A stretch of 64,000 nt of DNA from Zoogloeaceae bacterium (GTDB taxonomy: Bacteria; Pseudomonadota; Gammaproteobacteria; Burkholderiales; Rhodocyclaceae), in NCBI GenBank assembly GCA_024235675.1, contig JACKLZ010000001.1, positions 1,128,822 through 1,192,821 of the forward strand. Reading direction: 5' to 3'. Within the stretch, counting starts at the first letter, position 1; every line of letters begins with the position of its first letter. Both the position numbers and the translations under genes were made by a program. This document shows, piece after piece, positions 14,827-24,610 of the stretch. The notes beneath the pieces were generated by a model. The model was not told the DNA's origin. It saw only the letters and a list, made by a program, of their open reading frames with translations, and did not search any database.

Positions 14827-16335
14827 ATGAGCGGCATCCGGCTTTCACTGCTTATCTCACTTTCCGAGAGCTACCTGCTCGCGGCGATTGCTCTGGCATC
14901 GTCGATGCTTGTCGCTCGTATCCTCACACCCGAGGAGATCGGCATCTATTCGGTCAGCGTCGCGGTGCTCGCTGTCGCCCAAGTCCTGCGTGACTTCGGT
15001 ATCGGCAGCTTCATCGTGCAGGCCCAGCAACTGACCGACGACATCATCCGCACCGCCTTTGGGCTGTCTCTGGTCGTTGGCACCACGCTGTTCGCGCTGG
15101 TCTTCCTTGCCGCCCCGCACGCAGCAACCTTCTATGACGAACCCCGCCTGTATGGCACATTGGTCATCAGCGCGATCAATTTTCTCATCCTGCCATTCTG
15201 CAGCATCTCGATGTCAATCCTGAAACGCGAGATGCAGTTCAAGCGGATTGCACTGATCAACGTCACGGCGGCTATCTGCACCGGATTGGTCGTCGTTGGG
15301 GCCGGAATGCTTGATGCCGGCCCGAAGAGCATGGCCATCGGCGCAGTCGCCAACTCGATCATCACCGCAGTGGGCACCTGGCTTGCACGCGCAGACCATC
15401 GCTTCCTAGCACCTGGATTCAGCGAATGGCGCAGTCTGGTACGCTTCGGCGGCCAAGCGGCAGCGGCGTCGACGATCACCTCGATCGCGCTCAGCGCCAA
15501 CGACTTGATCGTCGGCAAGGTGCTCGGCTTCGGTCCGGTCGCGCTCATCAGCCGCGCTCAAGGGCTGATGAACCTGTTTCATCGCGACCTGATGAACGCC
15601 ATCCGCAATGTCGCCTTTCCAGCATTCGCCCGGGCAAAACGCGACGGCGAAGCGGCGCAACTCGAGGCGCGCTATACATACAGCGTTACCAGCCTCAGCG
15701 CATTTGCCTGGCCCTTTTATGGCCTGCTCGCCGTTTTCCCACTCGAGATTCTTCGCCTGCTGTTCGGTGCCCAGTGGGACGCAGCTGCTCCCATGATACC
15801 GATCTTCGCTGCGGCCGGCGCAATCAGCGCCACCATGAATCTGACCCAGCCGCTCATGATTGCCATCGGCCGTATTGATCTCGTCACACGTGCCGAGTTC
15901 ATCGTGCAACCGGCGCGCATCGCCGCGATCGCCTTCGCCGCGATCTGGTTCAAATCAGCCTTCGCCTGTGCCGTCGCCTACCTGCTCATCATTGCCTGTG
16001 CCGTACCGGTCTTCTATCGGGCGAAAGAACACGCACTGCCCACCGATTTCAGCATGCTGCTCCGCGGCCTGTTGATCAGCGCAGCCGTCACGGCGATAGC
16101 CCTCTTGCCGGCACTGGCCGCTGTCGCCTTGATGAGAACCGGCACGGCTACCGCACTGCCCCTTCTCCCGTTCCTGGCCACGATTGGCCTGTGCGCGGTA
16201 GCTTGGCTCTGCGCCATACATCTATTGTCGCATCCCATATCGCGCGATTCGGGCTACGTTCGGATCCAGTCTACGATATTCGGGCGTGTCGCATCACGCT
16301 TGAAAACATCTGCCGTTGAAGAAAATCACCAATGA
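14827..16335 (+). CDS. Wzx-type lipopolysaccharide/oligosaccharide flippase
   Basis: A 502-residue, highly hydrophobic protein with about 12-14 predicted transmembrane helices and the typical start of the polysaccharide flippase family (SMLVARILTPEEIGIYSVSVAVLAVAQ, seen as LVARILTPEEIGIYS), then LRDFGIGSFIVQ and MSILKREMQFKRIA. It moves undecaprenyl-linked repeat units across the inner membrane. It overlaps the next glycosyltransferase by 4 bp (ATGA), so the block 14827-18403 is one transcriptional unit. The hydrophobic profile and location support the assignment; repeat-unit specificity cannot be told. Confidence 0.9.
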   Translation: MSGIRLSLLISLSESYLLAAIALASSMLVARILTPEEIGIYSVSVAVLAVAQVLRDFGIGSFIVQAQQLTDDIIRTAFGLSLVVGTTLFALVFLAAPHAATFYDEPRLYGTLVISAINFLILPFCSISMSILKREMQFKRIALINVTAAICTGLVVVGAGMLDAGPKSMAIGAVANSIITAVGTWLARADHRFLAPGFSEWRSLVRFGGQAAAASTITSIALSANDLIVGKVLGFGPVALISRAQGLMNLFHRDLMNAIRNVAFPAFARAKRDGEAAQLEARYTYSVTSLSAFAWPFYGLLAVFPLEILRLLFGAQWDAAAPMIPIFAAAGAISATMNLTQPLMIAIGRIDLVTRAEFIVQPARIAAIAFAAIWFKSAFACAVAYLLIIACAVPVFYRAKEHALPTDFSMLLRGLLISAAVTAIALLPALAAVALMRTGTATALPLLPFLATIGLCAVAWLCAIHLLSHPISRDSGYVRIQSTIFGRVASRLKTSAVEENHQ

Positions 16336-17453
16336 GAATCCTGTTCTGTACGACAAGAGGCTACTTGCCGCAATGTGTTGGCGGATCCGAGTGGTCAACC
16401 CATATGCTCTGCCAAGGCCTCTCACGCAGGGGACATCCGGTCGCTGTATTGAGCGATCTGCACAGCAACGGACTGCTGGCGCTCAGAAACCGGATCACGC
16501 GCAAACTGACCGGCAACCCCTTTCCCGCCGATCGCGCGATGGGCTACCCCGTCTACCGCGGGTGGGGCTCAACGCAAGGCATTACAGCAATCGCAGATCG
16601 CTTCAGACCCGACGTCATTGTCGTCGTGGGTACCGCACCTGGTCCAATCGACCTGGCACTTGCAGCCCTCAAAACCGGCATCCCTGTTGCCTACCAGTTG
16701 CGTGACGTCGAGTTTCACCTGCACGGCGACCGAATCCTAGAGCTCTCCGACGTACAATTCATCGCCAACTCGGATTTCACTGCAAAACGCTTCCTGGAGC
16801 GTTACGACCTGCTAGCTGAAGTCGTTCTGCCTCCGGTAGAGCCCGAAAAGTGCCGTATCAACCGGCCCGGGAACAGCGTTCTCATGGTCAACCCCGACCC
16901 CAAGAAGGGCGGGGAAATTGCTGTCACGCTAGCCGAGCACCGCCCCGATATTCCATTCATTTTTCAGGAATCCTGGCAAAACAATGCCCGACTGAGCGCA
17001 CTGAAGGCACGCGCCATGTCTTGCCCAAACATCGAGTGGCGCGCACCGGTCATGGACATTCGGCGCGCATTCGCCGATACCCGGCTCCTGCTGGCGCCTT
17101 CGCAATGGGAGGAGGCTTGGGGACGGGTCGCCACCGAAGCGCAGGTCAGCGGCATACCGGTTCTGGCATCGAACATCGGCGGGCTGTCGCAGGCGGTCGG
17201 GCCGGGCGGGATTCTTCTCGCACCAGATGTCGGCATCGAAACCTGGCTGGCCGCGCTCGACAGTATCTGGTGCGACGGCAGCCACTGGAACGCACTGTCG
17301 GCGCAAGCACTTGAATATGCCGCACGAGACGAGATTCAACCCGAGCGTCAAATCGACAAGATGATTTCGATCCTCGATGACTGTATTCGACGCCGAAATA
17401 GCCACTTGAAGCCCGGACACCTCTGCTCACAAAAATCAGAAAGCCATCCGTGA
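16332..17453 (+). CDS. Glycosyltransferase family 4 protein
   Basis: A 373-residue GT-B glycosyltransferase. The N-terminal half has LFCTTRGYLPQCVGGSEWST (the GGxE-like donor loop) and IVVVGTAPGPIDLAL. The C-terminal half has MVNPDPKKGGEIAV, LLAPSQWEEAWGRVATEAQVSG (split as LLAPSQWEEAWGR, VATEAQVSG), with the retaining-GT E-x7-E pattern, and IPVLASNIGGL. It is coupled by 4-bp ATGA overlaps to the flippase upstream and to the GT2 gene downstream. It likely adds one sugar of the repeat unit in the cytoplasm; donor and acceptor are unknown. Confidence 0.87.
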   Translation: MRILFCTTRGYLPQCVGGSEWSTHMLCQGLSRRGHPVAVLSDLHSNGLLALRNRITRKLTGNPFPADRAMGYPVYRGWGSTQGITAIADRFRPDVIVVVGTAPGPIDLALAALKTGIPVAYQLRDVEFHLHGDRILELSDVQFIANSDFTAKRFLERYDLLAEVVLPPVEPEKCRINRPGNSVLMVNPDPKKGGEIAVTLAEHRPDIPFIFQESWQNNARLSALKARAMSCPNIEWRAPVMDIRRAFADTRLLLAPSQWEEAWGRVATEAQVSGIPVLASNIGGLSQAVGPGGILLAPDVGIETWLAALDSIWCDGSHWNALSAQALEYAARDEIQPERQIDKMISILDDCIRRRNSHLKPGHLCSQKSESHP

Positions 17454-18403
17454 TCCACTTTTCCGTCGCCATCCCAAGCTACAACAGCGCCGATTTCCTC
17501 GGAGAAACACTGGAGAGCATCCTGAGGCAGTCGGTCGTGCCGGCCGAGATCGTCGTCGTCGATGACGGCTCTACCGACGGCACCGCTGCCGTACTGGTCA
17601 GCTTTGCCTCGCGCGTAACATCAATCCGTATTGACAACAGCGGCCCCGGTTTTGCGCGCAAAACCGCGATCGAGCGTTGCACCTCGGAGTGGATCGCCCT
17701 GTGCGACAGCGACGATGTATGGCTTGCGCATCACCTCGAGCGTAAGGCCCTGATCATCCAGAACGCCCCCGAGACAAAACTCGTTTTTTCCAACTTCGAC
17801 AGCTTCGGTCCGGGCGCGCTCGACTCACATACGCTGTTGGATGAAGCGCCGCCAAAGTGGCTCGATGCACACTGCGTGCGCAACGGCCCGGACGCGTGCT
17901 ATCGGCTTGAAGACGCCTTTCTGGGCCTGCTGTATTTCAATATTGCCTATACAAGCGGGATGGTCTTCAGCCGGCAGCTTTATACACGTTCGGGGGGTAT
18001 TCGCGCTCACGTCAGCCGCTGGCAGGCCGAAGACGCCGAGTTCACCCGGCGGCTTGCGCTGGCCGCTGGCGAACATGCCGCCTTCGATACCGCGATCACC
18101 TGGCGATACCGTCGGCACGCCAAGAATTATTCGACACAACACGAACACAGCAACATCGAAGCGGGTACTCGCATTCTGGAATACCTGCTTGAGAACGACG
18201 ATATTCCTCTGCATTACGACGCTGAAGTACTGCGCGAAATCATCGCCCGACGCCGCAACAGTTTCATGAGTGCCTACTGGGCGGGCGCCGATCGCGATGC
18301 GCTGGCGATATTCCGGCGGCTACCACTCCGACAACAGTCGGTTGGCCTGATACTGCGCGCATGTCACAGCCTGCTGCGCCGAACTTTGGACCATACGTCC
18401 TGA
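17450..18403 (+). CDS. Glycosyltransferase family 2 protein
   Basis: A 317-residue GT-A enzyme. It starts HFSVAIPSYNSADFLGETL, followed by SILRQSVVPAEIVVVDDGSTDGT and WIALCDSDDVWLAHHLE, which hold the nucleotide-binding VDDGS and the DxD motif, and then WQAEDAEFTRRLALAAGE with an ED acceptor-site signature. It is the last gene of the + strand group. Its stop (18401-18403) directly abuts the stop of the convergent deacetylase gene (18404-18406), leaving no intergenic space for separate terminators. Confidence 0.9.
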   Translation: MIHFSVAIPSYNSADFLGETLESILRQSVVPAEIVVVDDGSTDGTAAVLVSFASRVTSIRIDNSGPGFARKTAIERCTSEWIALCDSDDVWLAHHLERKALIIQNAPETKLVFSNFDSFGPGALDSHTLLDEAPPKWLDAHCVRNGPDACYRLEDAFLGLLYFNIAYTSGMVFSRQLYTRSGGIRAHVSRWQAEDAEFTRRLALAAGEHAAFDTAITWRYRRHAKNYSTQHEHSNIEAGTRILEYLLENDDIPLHYDAEVLREIIARRRNSFMSAYWAGADRDALAIFRRLPLRQQSVGLILRACHSLLRRTLDHTS

Positions 18404-19354
18404 TTATTGCTTTGAAATATAATTTGAAAGCAACCTAGTAGAATACCGTAAGCGGGTCCGATCCCACGGCGTGAATCGCCGCAATTCGTAGACACTGCTG
18501 GAATACCTGTTTGCACCCCAAGCGGTAGACAGCGCTCCATCAAACCCAAGTGACTCTACCATTTCGACATGTTCAGGCAGGTAGTCAATTCCAGGCTTAC
18601 CGTTTGGATATGCAAATAGTCCGACGCGCTCTCCAAGAATCGCTTCTAGCGTGTCACGACTATCAGCAATCTCGCGTCTTGCCCTATTGAGCTGCAAGTT
18701 CGCAAGAATTGGATGACTCACCGTATGGGCACCTACGCCCATGTCAGCGCTACGAAGCTGACGCACTTGGGTAGTACTCAGCATAAGGTCTAGCGGAAGC
18801 CGTGCACCGCACGCAGATGTAACTCTCTCGACAGCGTCTTCCCGCTCCGGCGCAGGAAGATGCTTGATAGCAGATATCAACACAGCCAGTGCAGAACGCT
18901 TTTCAGGAACAGTTGCAACAGGGATCGGTTTCTTACATCCTAGCCACGAGCAATCCAGCTCGCTTAAGTTCGTTTGCCGGATTGATTCAATGATTCTATC
19001 GTTCCACATCACCCCTCCATCGAGAAACCCCGTGGCGATGAAGAATGTCGCGGAAACGTCATGTTTTTTCAGAATTGGAACCGCGTTCGTAAGGTTATCT
19101 GCATACCCGTCATCAAAAGTAATGCAAGCCGCTCGTGGTGGTAACACACCGGATTTCAATCCTGCAATGGCCTTTTCCAAGGGAATCACTTCAAACCAGG
19201 AAGCGATCCACTCTACTATTTGATCAAAGCGAGCGCAGTCGACCTCATCCGGGAAGAGGGGATCAGGCTCTGACAGAACACGGTGGAATATCAAGACGGT
19301 CAGGCGAGGCCCATATACCGCACTGACCATCCGTAGTGCGCCACGCATCAGCAT
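18404..19354 (-). CDS. Polysaccharide deacetylase family protein
   Basis: A 316-residue protein with NodB-domain motifs: VLIFHRVL, ITFDDGYADNL (catalytic and metal Asp pair), VSATFFIATGFLDGG, GVGAHTVSHPIL (metal His pair) and FAYPNGKPGIDY. An AGGAAA ribosome binding site precedes the ATG at 19354. It is the last gene of the - strand run that begins at 24408. Base composition is somewhat lower in GC than its neighbours. It resembles deacetylases in XrtA loci that act on exported or membrane-linked glycans; its difference from the 31520-32353 enzyme suggests another target or step. Confidence 0.87.
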   Translation of the reverse strand: MLMRGALRMVSAVYGPRLTVLIFHRVLSEPDPLFPDEVDCARFDQIVEWIASWFEVIPLEKAIAGLKSGVLPPRAACITFDDGYADNLTNAVPILKKHDVSATFFIATGFLDGGVMWNDRIIESIRQTNLSELDCSWLGCKKPIPVATVPEKRSALAVLISAIKHLPAPEREDAVERVTSACGARLPLDLMLSTTQVRQLRSADMGVGAHTVSHPILANLQLNRARREIADSRDTLEAILGERVGLFAYPNGKPGIDYLPEHVEMVESLGFDGALSTAWGANRYSSSVYELRRFTPWDRTRLRYSTRLLSNYISKQ

Positions 19355-19384
19355 TGTATTTCCTGTGAACGTACGGCGCGAAAC

Positions 19385-20710
19385 CTATGCCGCAAATGAA
19401 TCATGTCGTCTCGTGCAGATCTCGGACTCTTTGCTGCTATGGAGCGCTTGTTGTTTGGCATATCGCTCGCTGGCGACCAGAATGACCATGATGTAGTAAG
19501 GCATATCCCAGTACGCCAGGCTCAAGAAAGCACCGCCGACCGCAAAACCAACCATGCTCACTTTAGCCATACTCCCCAACTCGGCCAACCAAGCAAAGGC
19601 GGGGCCACGATCAGTCATGGCGGCCAGTCGTCCCGCCACGCGATAGGTCAGAATCCAGAACAGCAGATAGAGCCCCAGTCCGATATAGCCATGATCCCCG
19701 AGCACCTGAAAATAGATGCTGTGTGCAACCAACACCCAATCAGGATTCGGAGCATAGGCGTTGAACACGATCGGTGATGCCGTGACAAAGCCTGCACCAA
19801 AGACCCGGTCATTGGCGATGTTGATCGCCATATGCCAAGCATTGATGCGCCCCAATGCCGACAAGTCCTGATTGAAGGTTTCGATGGTCTCCATGCGAGT
19901 AAACCATTCGGCCGGCATCAGCATCAGGATGGCTGGCGTTAGCACGAGGAGCAGCACCCCCATCGATACCTTGGCGCGACTTCGCCACCACATCATCACA
20001 CTCATCGCGACAATCGCCAGTAGCGCGCCGCGTGAGTGGCTGCCAATAGCCGCAACGGCACACAACACAATGGAAACCATCAATCCACGTCTCAGCCACT
20101 TCTCGGAGACCCATCTCACCAGTACGAATTCGCGAGCGACGGAAGCATGCTTCGAAAGAAAGTAGAGGAACGGTATGCTGATAATCAACGCCAGCGCCAG
20201 CTCATTATTCCCCTCGACCTGGCTAGATGGTGGCCCCCAGACGCGAAATGCCCCGCCGGTTAGAAGGGTAAATATCCCTCCTTTGACACCGAAAAATGCA
20301 ATCGAACCAACGACCACCCAAACCAAGCCAATAATCTGTTCACGGTTTGCTACCAACGCGCCAACAACCAATGCCATGCCCAGCACCTTGAGCACATCGA
20401 CATATTTTGACCAACTGGGGTCCGACAGTATCGCGGTAACCGATGTCAGTCCCATCCACAGAATCATCAGTATCAACACGACAACTGGCGACGCCGTTTG
20501 CCAGCGCACCGCCCGCGCAGACAGAATCATTGCGATTCCGATAATCACGACCGACGCCATAGCAAACGGCAGGTCATAAGCGAAGCCCCACCCAAGCCGG
20601 TGAGGGTTCATCAGTCCGATCCATACCCATAGCAAGGCACCGTAATACGGGCGACGCAGTGCCGCCACCGCACCAACAACAAACAGCGCCGTGACAATCA
20701 GATCCCGCAC
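19385..20710 (-). CDS. O-antigen ligase-like protein, exosortase A-associated (probable O-glycosylation ligase)
   Basis: A 441-residue polytopic membrane protein from a GTG at 20710 (AGGAG ribosome binding site 7 bases upstream). The frame is open further upstream, but the family start is MRDLIVTALFVVGAVAALRR, followed by the characteristic LMNPHRLGWGFAYDLPFA. A Wzy/ligase-type periplasmic loop lies in the C-terminal half (GRINAWHMAINIANDRVFGAG, in two parts GRINAWHMAI and NDRVFGAG). It resembles TIGR03097 proteins of XrtA loci, proposed to polymerise the repeat unit or ligate it to protein or lipid. A roughly 28-bp gap separates it from the ligase-like gene upstream. Confidence 0.85.
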   Translation of the reverse strand: MRDLIVTALFVVGAVAALRRPYYGALLWVWIGLMNPHRLGWGFAYDLPFAMASVVIIGIAMILSARAVRWQTASPVVVLILMILWMGLTSVTAILSDPSWSKYVDVLKVLGMALVVGALVANREQIIGLVWVVVGSIAFFGVKGGIFTLLTGGAFRVWGPPSSQVEGNNELALALIISIPFLYFLSKHASVAREFVLVRWVSEKWLRRGLMVSIVLCAVAAIGSHSRGALLAIVAMSVMMWWRSRAKVSMGVLLLVLTPAILMLMPAEWFTRMETIETFNQDLSALGRINAWHMAINIANDRVFGAGFVTASPIVFNAYAPNPDWVLVAHSIYFQVLGDHGYIGLGLYLLFWILTYRVAGRLAAMTDRGPAFAWLAELGSMAKVSMVGFAVGGAFLSLAYWDMPYYIMVILVASERYAKQQALHSSKESEICTRRHDSFAA

Positions 20711-20738
20711 ATTGCAACTCCTGTTTTCATCACCGCAC

Positions 20739-22088
20739 CTACCCTGTAACCTTGCTGATGACATAGCGAAACTTGCCAGAGCGCTCTGCTGCCACCTGCG
20801 CCACCTTTTCCACCTGGATAAGCACCGAGGCGCCAAGACGCGCCTGCAGGCCAGATTGGATCGCCACGACATCCCGGTCCGAAAAGCCTTCGCCCGGCTC
20901 CACCTGGACCCGCGTCAGCGTCAACGTTTCCTGAATGATCTTGAACGCCCGCACGGCGGGAATATCGCGCAATACATAAATCAGTGACAGGCCATGCATC
21001 ACGGTGCCATCGAGCGCGATGACAAAATCCGTGCTTCGCCCCTGAATTTCTTTCAATACCGGCAAACCGCGACCGCAGGCACAGGGCGTATCTTCGAGCA
21101 CGCCGATATCTCCGGTGCGATAGCGGATGAACGGAAAATCGCGGGTCGCCAGATGGGTCACGACGATCTCGCCGGACTGCCCTGGCGGCAACACCTGGCC
21201 CGATGCGTCGACGATCTCGACGACAATATCTTCGGTCGTAATGTGCATGCTGCCCGACGGGCACTGATGCGCAATGAAGCCGGCATCGCGACCACCGTAG
21301 CCATTGGCCACCGGACAGCCGAACAATCGTTCGATACTTTCGCGCTGGTCATCATACAAACGCTCAGAGGTCACAAACACCACCCGAACGCCCAGATCAT
21401 CCAGCCGGATACCCCGCTTTTTGGCATGTCGGGCAATGTGGCTGATCGCTGACGGATAACCAAACAACATGGCCGGACGACGCGCGCGAATGCGGGCTAC
21501 AAAACCGTCGAGCTTCGTCTCCGACATTTCAAAGGCCGGCATCAGCTCGGTTCGCATCAGCGCATCGCGGAACTGCCGCACCCGGTCCTGCGCCCCGAGC
21601 TCGATCGGTGAGCCCCAAACGACAATCTCACGATCGCCGATATCGACATCCCACCATCGTGTGGCTCGCCATTTTGCGGCCACATCGTGGGTCACGCGTT
21701 CGTCGCCGATAAAAAATATCAGCGGCTCACCGCTGGAGCCACCGGTATTGAACCGCGCCAATCCACGTGCATCGTCCGCGCGCAAGGCGTCGGTATTGGC
21801 GCGAATGACCGGCTTGGTCAGAAACGGCAATCGCTGAAGGTCAGCCACCCGGCTCATCTTGGCCGGGTCAAATCCCGCCTCCGAGAAGACCTGCCGATAG
21901 AACGGAACATGCGTGCCAACATCCGCCAGAAACGCTCGAAGCCGATCGAGTTGATAGGCCTCAAGTTGCGCCGCAGACCACCATTGGGACGCCTCCATGG
22001 CACGACGCACGCGCACGGTGTCGTGCTTCTTGAGCCGCTCCTGCAAAGGGAAAACGGCCCGAGACACAAACCGGGTATATAGATTCAT
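20739..22088 (-). CDS. PaaK/CapK-like AMP-binding (phenylacetate-CoA ligase family) protein
   Basis: A 449-residue protein from ATG 22088 (GGAGG upstream, 4-bp overlap with the preceding glycosyltransferase). It carries the adenylate-forming signature FNTGGSSGEPLIFF, then NGYGGRDAGFIAHQCP and RYRTGDIGVLEDTPCACGRG of the PaaK branch. In capsule and EPS loci such CapK-type proteins are thought to activate acyl or aryl acids for transfer to the glycan. The acid used here is not predictable. Cys and His spacing at CACGRG matches the PaaK group. Confidence 0.85.
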   Translation of the reverse strand: MNLYTRFVSRAVFPLQERLKKHDTVRVRRAMEASQWWSAAQLEAYQLDRLRAFLADVGTHVPFYRQVFSEAGFDPAKMSRVADLQRLPFLTKPVIRANTDALRADDARGLARFNTGGSSGEPLIFFIGDERVTHDVAAKWRATRWWDVDIGDREIVVWGSPIELGAQDRVRQFRDALMRTELMPAFEMSETKLDGFVARIRARRPAMLFGYPSAISHIARHAKKRGIRLDDLGVRVVFVTSERLYDDQRESIERLFGCPVANGYGGRDAGFIAHQCPSGSMHITTEDIVVEIVDASGQVLPPGQSGEIVVTHLATRDFPFIRYRTGDIGVLEDTPCACGRGLPVLKEIQGRSTDFVIALDGTVMHGLSLIYVLRDIPAVRAFKIIQETLTLTRVQVEPGEGFSDRDVVAIQSGLQARLGASVLIQVEKVAQVAAERSGKFRYVISKVTG

Positions 22089-23206
22089 GAGTGCACCCCC
22101 TCCGTCGACGAGCCCGTTTGCGGCAGGCCACCGAGCGCCCGTCGATACACCCCCAACCACTGCGCACTGACCGACGCCCACTGATAGCGCACCACATCGG
22201 CGAGCCCCGCTGCAACCAGTCGCTGTCGCAAGGCGTCATCCTCCAGCAAACGAACCACAGCCTTCGCCATCGGTTCCGGCACATCGGGTGGCACCAGCAG
22301 CGCAGTCTTTTCGTGCTCGACGATATACGGCACGCCACCGACATCGGTCGACACTACGGCCACGCCGCTGGCCAGTGCCTCAAGCACCGAATTGGGCATG
22401 TTATCGACCCGGCTGGCGTTGATCATGACATCCGCCGAGCGATAGAGATCGGCCATTTCATCCCGATCCAGTCGACCGGTAAATCGCACGGCAGAGGCAA
22501 TACCCAGCGCCTCGGCCTGCGCCTGTAAACTGGCCAACTGCGGCCCGGATCCGGCCACCGACAGCGTCGCCGACGGCACCGACCGGCGAATCTGCGCAAA
22601 GGCCTGCAGCGCCACGTCGATCCCGTAGATCTGCTCAAGGTTTCTCGCGACCACGATGTGTGGGGCCGCGCCAACAGCGGGCGATTCAGACGGGTGAAAG
22701 CGCTCAAGGTCGATGATGTTCGGCACGATCTCGCCCGCCATGCCGTAGCCTTGGAATACCGCCTGCAAATAGCCCGACGGCAGAACCAGCGCCGCCACAT
22801 GACGCATTACCCGGCGCACGACACCGGCCGATCCGTTCAGAAAGCTTCCGGCTTCACCGCCACGATAATTGACGACCACGGGCACTCCGCGCAAACGGGC
22901 CACGATGATCGCTGGCACGGCAAAGAGGTGCCAGGACCAGCCGGAATTCGCCATCAAATGCACCAACTGCCCCTGACCGCAGGCATGCCACAAGCCGACC
23001 AGATACGGCACCAGACGAAACGCCGCGCGCACACCAGGCAGTCGACCAGCCCATCGGGGACGATAGGCTGCGTTGGTCTGCACCACCGCGACCCGCGCGC
23101 CTTCGCTGCGCAACAACTCGGCCAGCTGACGGGTCTGATTGGCCATGCCGCCGGCTGGCGGCGGCAAGGGTCCAACGACGACGAGATTCAAAGTCTTGAA
23201 ACTCAT
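22085..23206 (-). CDS. Glycosyltransferase family 4 protein
   Basis: A 373-residue GT-B enzyme from ATG 23206 (4-bp overlap with the upstream gene's stop). Motifs: VVVGPLPPPAGGMANQTRQL at the start, VVNYRGGEAGSF, PNIIDLERFHPSE, and RVDNMPNSVLEALASGVAVV (as NMPNSVLEALASG) with the E-x7-E pattern near STDVGGVPYIV. It sits between two genes to which it is translationally coupled. The sugar donor is unknown. Confidence 0.9.
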   Translation of the reverse strand: MSFKTLNLVVVGPLPPPAGGMANQTRQLAELLRSEGARVAVVQTNAAYRPRWAGRLPGVRAAFRLVPYLVGLWHACGQGQLVHLMANSGWSWHLFAVPAIIVARLRGVPVVVNYRGGEAGSFLNGSAGVVRRVMRHVAALVLPSGYLQAVFQGYGMAGEIVPNIIDLERFHPSESPAVGAAPHIVVARNLEQIYGIDVALQAFAQIRRSVPSATLSVAGSGPQLASLQAQAEALGIASAVRFTGRLDRDEMADLYRSADVMINASRVDNMPNSVLEALASGVAVVSTDVGGVPYIVEHEKTALLVPPDVPEPMAKAVVRLLEDDALRQRLVAAGLADVVRYQWASVSAQWLGVYRRALGGLPQTGSSTEGVHS

Positions 23207-24408
23207 GCAAGCTCGACGCGGGCGAGGCGACTGTAGACCGGGACGTAATTCGCCACGCTGTTCTTCCAGTTGCGGACCTCTTCCACAAAGTGGCGACCGG
23301 CTACGCTCATTGCGCCCCATTGATCACGGCGATCGAACAGCGCGCAGATCGCATCGGACAGCGCACCGGCGTCACCCGCCGGGAACAGCACGCCGGTTTC
23401 ACCGTCGCGAATCAGCTCGCGATGACCGCCGACATCCGAAGCAACAAAGATTCTCCCCTGCGCCATCGCCTCCAGCGGTTTGAGTGGCGTGACCAGTTCA
23501 GTCAGACGCATGGCGTGGCGCGGGTAGGCCAGTACATCAATGAGATCGTAGTAGCGCTTGACCTCGCTGTGCGGCACCCGCCCTGGCATGACCACCTTGT
23601 CGGCAACCCCCAAGGCCGCCGCCTGAGCGCGCAGGCGCGCCTCCTGGGGGCCTCCGCCCACCAGCAACAAGCGCAGATTGGGGCGCTGGACAAGCATCCG
23701 GGGAAACGCGTCCAGTAACAAATCAAGACCTTCGTAGGCATAGAAGGAACCAATGAACCCGACGACATCACAGCCATCGAGTCCGAGCTCAGCCTTGAGC
23801 ACGGCATCGGGTATGCCACTGGGCTGAAACTGCGTGACATCTACGGCATTGGGAATCACGGTCACTCTATCTGCCGAAATTCCCCGCCCGACGATATCCT
23901 CGCGCAAGCCTTCGCAGATGGTGAACACATGGTCGACATTGCGCAGCGCATAGGTTTCGAGCGCCCGGGTCAGCCGATACCGCACGCTGCCCTCGTGGGT
24001 CGAGCCATGATCCACCGCCGCGTCTTCCCAGAAGGCGCGCACCTCATACACCACCGGGATGCCATGGCGGCGCCCCACCCGCAACGCGGGCAACGCGTTG
24101 AGCACCGGCGAGTGCGCATGCAGAATGTCCGGCCGGATATCAGCGACGAGCGCATCGAGCCGCTGTTCGGTGGCCTTCATCAACGCCATTTCACCCACCA
24201 CGGGCCACTGCATGGCGGGCACCGGCGTGCGATGAAACAGCAGACCGTCCACTTCTTCGGACGCCGCGCCGCAAGCACCTTGTTTGGGCGACGTAAGATG
24301 ATGGGTTTCCCAGCCAAGCGCACGCTGCTCGCGCAGCAAATTCGCTGTACGAAAGGTATACCCGCTGTGCAAGGGAATGGAATGATCTAGGATGTGAAGC
24401 GTTTTCAT
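23203..24408 (-). CDS. Glycosyltransferase, PEP-CTERM/exosortase A-associated (family 4)
   Basis: A 401-residue GT-B protein starting MKTLHILDHSIPLHSGYTFR, the hallmark start of the XrtA-locus glycosyltransferase group (TIGR04063-like). Further motifs: HAHSPVLNALPALRVG, VYEVRAFWEDAAVDHG, VIPNAVDVTQF, VGFIGSFYAYEGLDLLL and TPLKPLEAMAQGRIFVASDV (as KPLEAMAQG). It is the first gene of the run 24408-18404, behind a 202-bp gap with an inverted repeat. Confidence 0.9.
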   Translation of the reverse strand: MKTLHILDHSIPLHSGYTFRTANLLREQRALGWETHHLTSPKQGACGAASEEVDGLLFHRTPVPAMQWPVVGEMALMKATEQRLDALVADIRPDILHAHSPVLNALPALRVGRRHGIPVVYEVRAFWEDAAVDHGSTHEGSVRYRLTRALETYALRNVDHVFTICEGLREDIVGRGISADRVTVIPNAVDVTQFQPSGIPDAVLKAELGLDGCDVVGFIGSFYAYEGLDLLLDAFPRMLVQRPNLRLLLVGGGPQEARLRAQAAALGVADKVVMPGRVPHSEVKRYYDLIDVLAYPRHAMRLTELVTPLKPLEAMAQGRIFVASDVGGHRELIRDGETGVLFPAGDAGALSDAICALFDRRDQWGAMSVAGRHFVEEVRNWKNSVANYVPVYSRLARVELA

Positions 24409-24442
24409 GCCCGGAAAACAATCGCTGCTATCGGGGAATCAG

Positions 24443-24476
24443 GGTAGCGTACTTTGGTACAACTTCCGACGCTACC
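24443..24476. promoter_or_regulatory. Inverted repeat upstream of the glycosyltransferase run
   Basis: GGTAGCGT (24443-24450) and ACGCTACC (24469-24476) are perfect 8-bp inverted copies separated by 18 bp. They end 35 bp upstream of the glycosyltransferase start at 24408, in the 202-bp gap after the amidotransferase gene. The geometry would suit an operator or an RNA leader hairpin. The rest of 24409-24610 holds no gene that I can support. Confidence 0.35.
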
Positions 24477-24610
24477 GTCATGCGACCGTTAATTTTTTCC
24501 GCCGATGGCCGCGCCGTACTCTATCCACCCGATTTTGGGGCCTTCCGGGTCAATACCGGGCAGAACGTCCTCTCGCCATTGAATACGACAAAGCGCTCGA
24601 CCGCGAAACG

